From NCBI GenBank assembly GCA_947491755.1, contig CANLKV010000004.1:1-64000 (forward strand): a stretch of 64,000 nt of DNA. Direction: 5' to 3'. Position numbers and translations under genes: made by a program. The stretch comes from an uncultured Nonlabens sp. (GTDB taxonomy: Bacteria > Bacteroidota > Bacteroidia > Flavobacteriales > Flavobacteriaceae). Positions 62,777 through 64,000 of this stretch are shown here, in pieces; position 1 is the stretch's first letter, and each line of letters starts with the position of its first letter. A model generated the notes under the pieces. The model was given only the letters and a program-made list of their open reading frames with translations. It made no database searches and was not told the origin of the DNA.

Positions 62777-64000
62777 ATGAATACATATAAATATAGAATA
62801 CAGATACTCATTTTAAGCTTCGCAGCAATCTTCCTAAACAGCTGTAGCATCGATGACATTGAACCTATCAATCAATTAATTGCAGAAAATACAGTGCGAG
62901 ATGAACGGTCTGCCCAGCAAGTACTCAACGGTATCTATGATCTGGGACGAGAATTTGATGTAAGCGGCTTCCCCATATATGTAGGTGCTTATGGTAATGA
63001 AGGGGTAATAACCGGCTTTCTAGCCGGCGGCAGCACTGCTTATAATAATAACAACGTGCCCGTAGTTAATAATTATTTGGCTAACTACTACAATGGAAAA
63101 TATAAAATAATTAATACAGCAAATTTCTTAATTCAAGAGCTAGAAGCGGGTAAGGCTAGCAATATTACAGAGGAACGCAAGAATAGTATGATTGCAGAGG
63201 CCAAATTCCAGCGCGCATTGCATTACTTCGAATTGCTAAGAACCTTTGGTCAATTTTACGATCTATCCTCAGAATTTGGCATTGTAATAACTACAGATTT
63301 CAGTACCAGTGCCGTAGGTCAAGCACGCAGCTCTGTTCAAGACTCATATAATTTAATTATTGAAGACTTGGAATTTGCAGCCTTGAATGGTCCTGTGTTT
63401 ATAGAACATTTTTACTCTGGATCACTGGCTGCGAAAGCGCTCTTATCAAAAGTTCAATTGTATCTAGGGAATTATGAGCGAGCGGCAACGCTAGCACTGG
63501 AGGTAATAAATAATAATGAGGGTTATGCGCTAGAGCAAAATTATAGTGATGTATTCCTGAATCGCTTCAATTCATCCGAAGTAATATTTGCACCATTTGC
63601 AGGGCCTGCTCCAGAAGGTGGTACACAAATGTCACAAATTAACAGAACAAGCTTTAGTAGTTCACTCAATTCTCTTGCAGATGCACAAATAGGTACAAAT
63701 AGTGATGGAAGTTTAATGGGTACAGGTAATAATTACGACCCTAGATTCAGCTATGCTTATTCTGATGCTACCAAAGGGGTTAGAACTAACGGAAAGTATC
63801 CTTTTAATGATTTGACAAATTCAGAAAACAACACATTGTATTATCTAAGACTTTCCGAAATTTTTCTAATCCATGCAGAGGCAGAGACTCGCAAAGCAGT
63901 ACCTGATTATACATCGGCTTTAAACAGCCTAAACATTATAAGAAATCGTGCAGGGGTAAATCCTAAATCCTTTCTGGATCAAGCCACCTTATTAGAAGAT
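62777..64000 (+). CDS. SusD/RagB-family lipoprotein, partial at the window end
   Basis: ATG at 62777, 12 bp after the SusC stop; the frame stays open to 64000 (408 codons) and continues beyond. Signal peptide with lipobox FLNSC; early motif DERSAQQVLNGIYDLG; the TPR-type helices with ISEL/REALHYFELLRTFGQFYD and the late YYLRLSEIFLIHAEAETRK are SusD signatures. It is the surface lid that captures the substrate for SusC. The C-terminus is outside the window. Confidence 0.95.
   Translation, partial: MNTYKYRIQILILSFAAIFLNSCSIDDIEPINQLIAENTVRDERSAQQVLNGIYDLGREFDVSGFPIYVGAYGNEGVITGFLAGGSTAYNNNNVPVVNNYLANYYNGKYKIINTANFLIQELEAGKASNITEERKNSMIAEAKFQRALHYFELLRTFGQFYDLSSEFGIVITTDFSTSAVGQARSSVQDSYNLIIEDLEFAALNGPVFIEHFYSGSLAAKALLSKVQLYLGNYERAATLALEVINNNEGYALEQNYSDVFLNRFNSSEVIFAPFAGPAPEGGTQMSQINRTSFSSSLNSLADAQIGTNSDGSLMGTGNNYDPRFSYAYSDATKGVRTNGKYPFNDLTNSENNTLYYLRLSEIFLIHAEAETRKAVPDYTSALNSLNIIRNRAGVNPKSFLDQATLLED

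Overview
The window is a 64 kb stretch of AT-rich chromosome from a marine member of the Flavobacteriaceae (Bacteroidota). The evidence is a green-type proton-pumping proteorhodopsin next to blh, a T9SS sorting-domain protein, SusC/SusD and other TonB-dependent receptors, an ECF sigma/FecR pair, GH92 and GH127 glycosidases, promoters with the Bacteroidota -7 box TAnnTTTG, and a tmRNA whose tag reads GENNYALAA. A relative of Nonlabens or Dokdonia is my guess, not something the sequence proves.

Layout. 0-1.2 kb: a 153-bp tandem repeat that looks like duplicated 3' ends of a gene lying outside the window, then an antitoxin/PIN-toxin pair. 1.4-5.2 kb: an FKBP isomerase, then paaA and paaE (phenylacetyl-CoA epoxidase oxygenase and reductase, without paaBCD) and HMG-CoA lyase. 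5.2-9.3 kb: fused trehalose-6-P synthase/phosphatase divergent from a GH15 hydrolase. 9.5-13.2 kb: LysE exporter, pyrD, lpdA and a PH-domain protein. 13.4-15.1 kb: proteorhodopsin and blh (retinal synthesis), divergent. 15.2-22.1 kb: ffh, folD, a cysteine-cluster protein, two thioredoxin-fold proteins, a persulfide-dioxygenase-like/rhodanese protein, a single rhodanese and kdsA. 22.2-31.6 kb: envelope and secreted proteins, a hybrid histidine kinase, a tricorn-like protease, a lysine/saccharopine-type dehydrogenase and an unusual cupredoxin. 31.7-32.1 kb: tmRNA. 33-37.4 kb: TonB receptor with a LytS/LytTR two-component pair. 37.6-47.8 kb: a carbohydrate locus (aldose epimerase, GH127, two GH92, GH43, LacI regulator with a visible operator). 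48-56.9 kb: a minus-strand stress/ion block (two paralogous helical proteins, GreA/B-like factor, glutamate dehydrogenase, small Cys protein, sigma-54 response regulator, histidine kinase, NhaA, a four-helix membrane protein, an unknown protein). 57.3-64 kb: ECF sigma, FecR, SusC with STN domain, and a SusD that runs off the window.

The most striking unexplained signal is a dispersed perfect palindrome, GCTTTCGCGAAAGC, present 14 times (12 exact, 2 with one mismatch). Eight copies are intergenic and six lie inside genes, where several are read as Ala-Phe-Ala-(Lys/Glu)-Ala. The most specific functional prediction is that one of the two GH92 enzymes has Gln in place of the catalytic-acid Glu, while its operon neighbour keeps Glu; this suggests different leaving groups, possibly mannosyl phosphodiesters for the Gln form.
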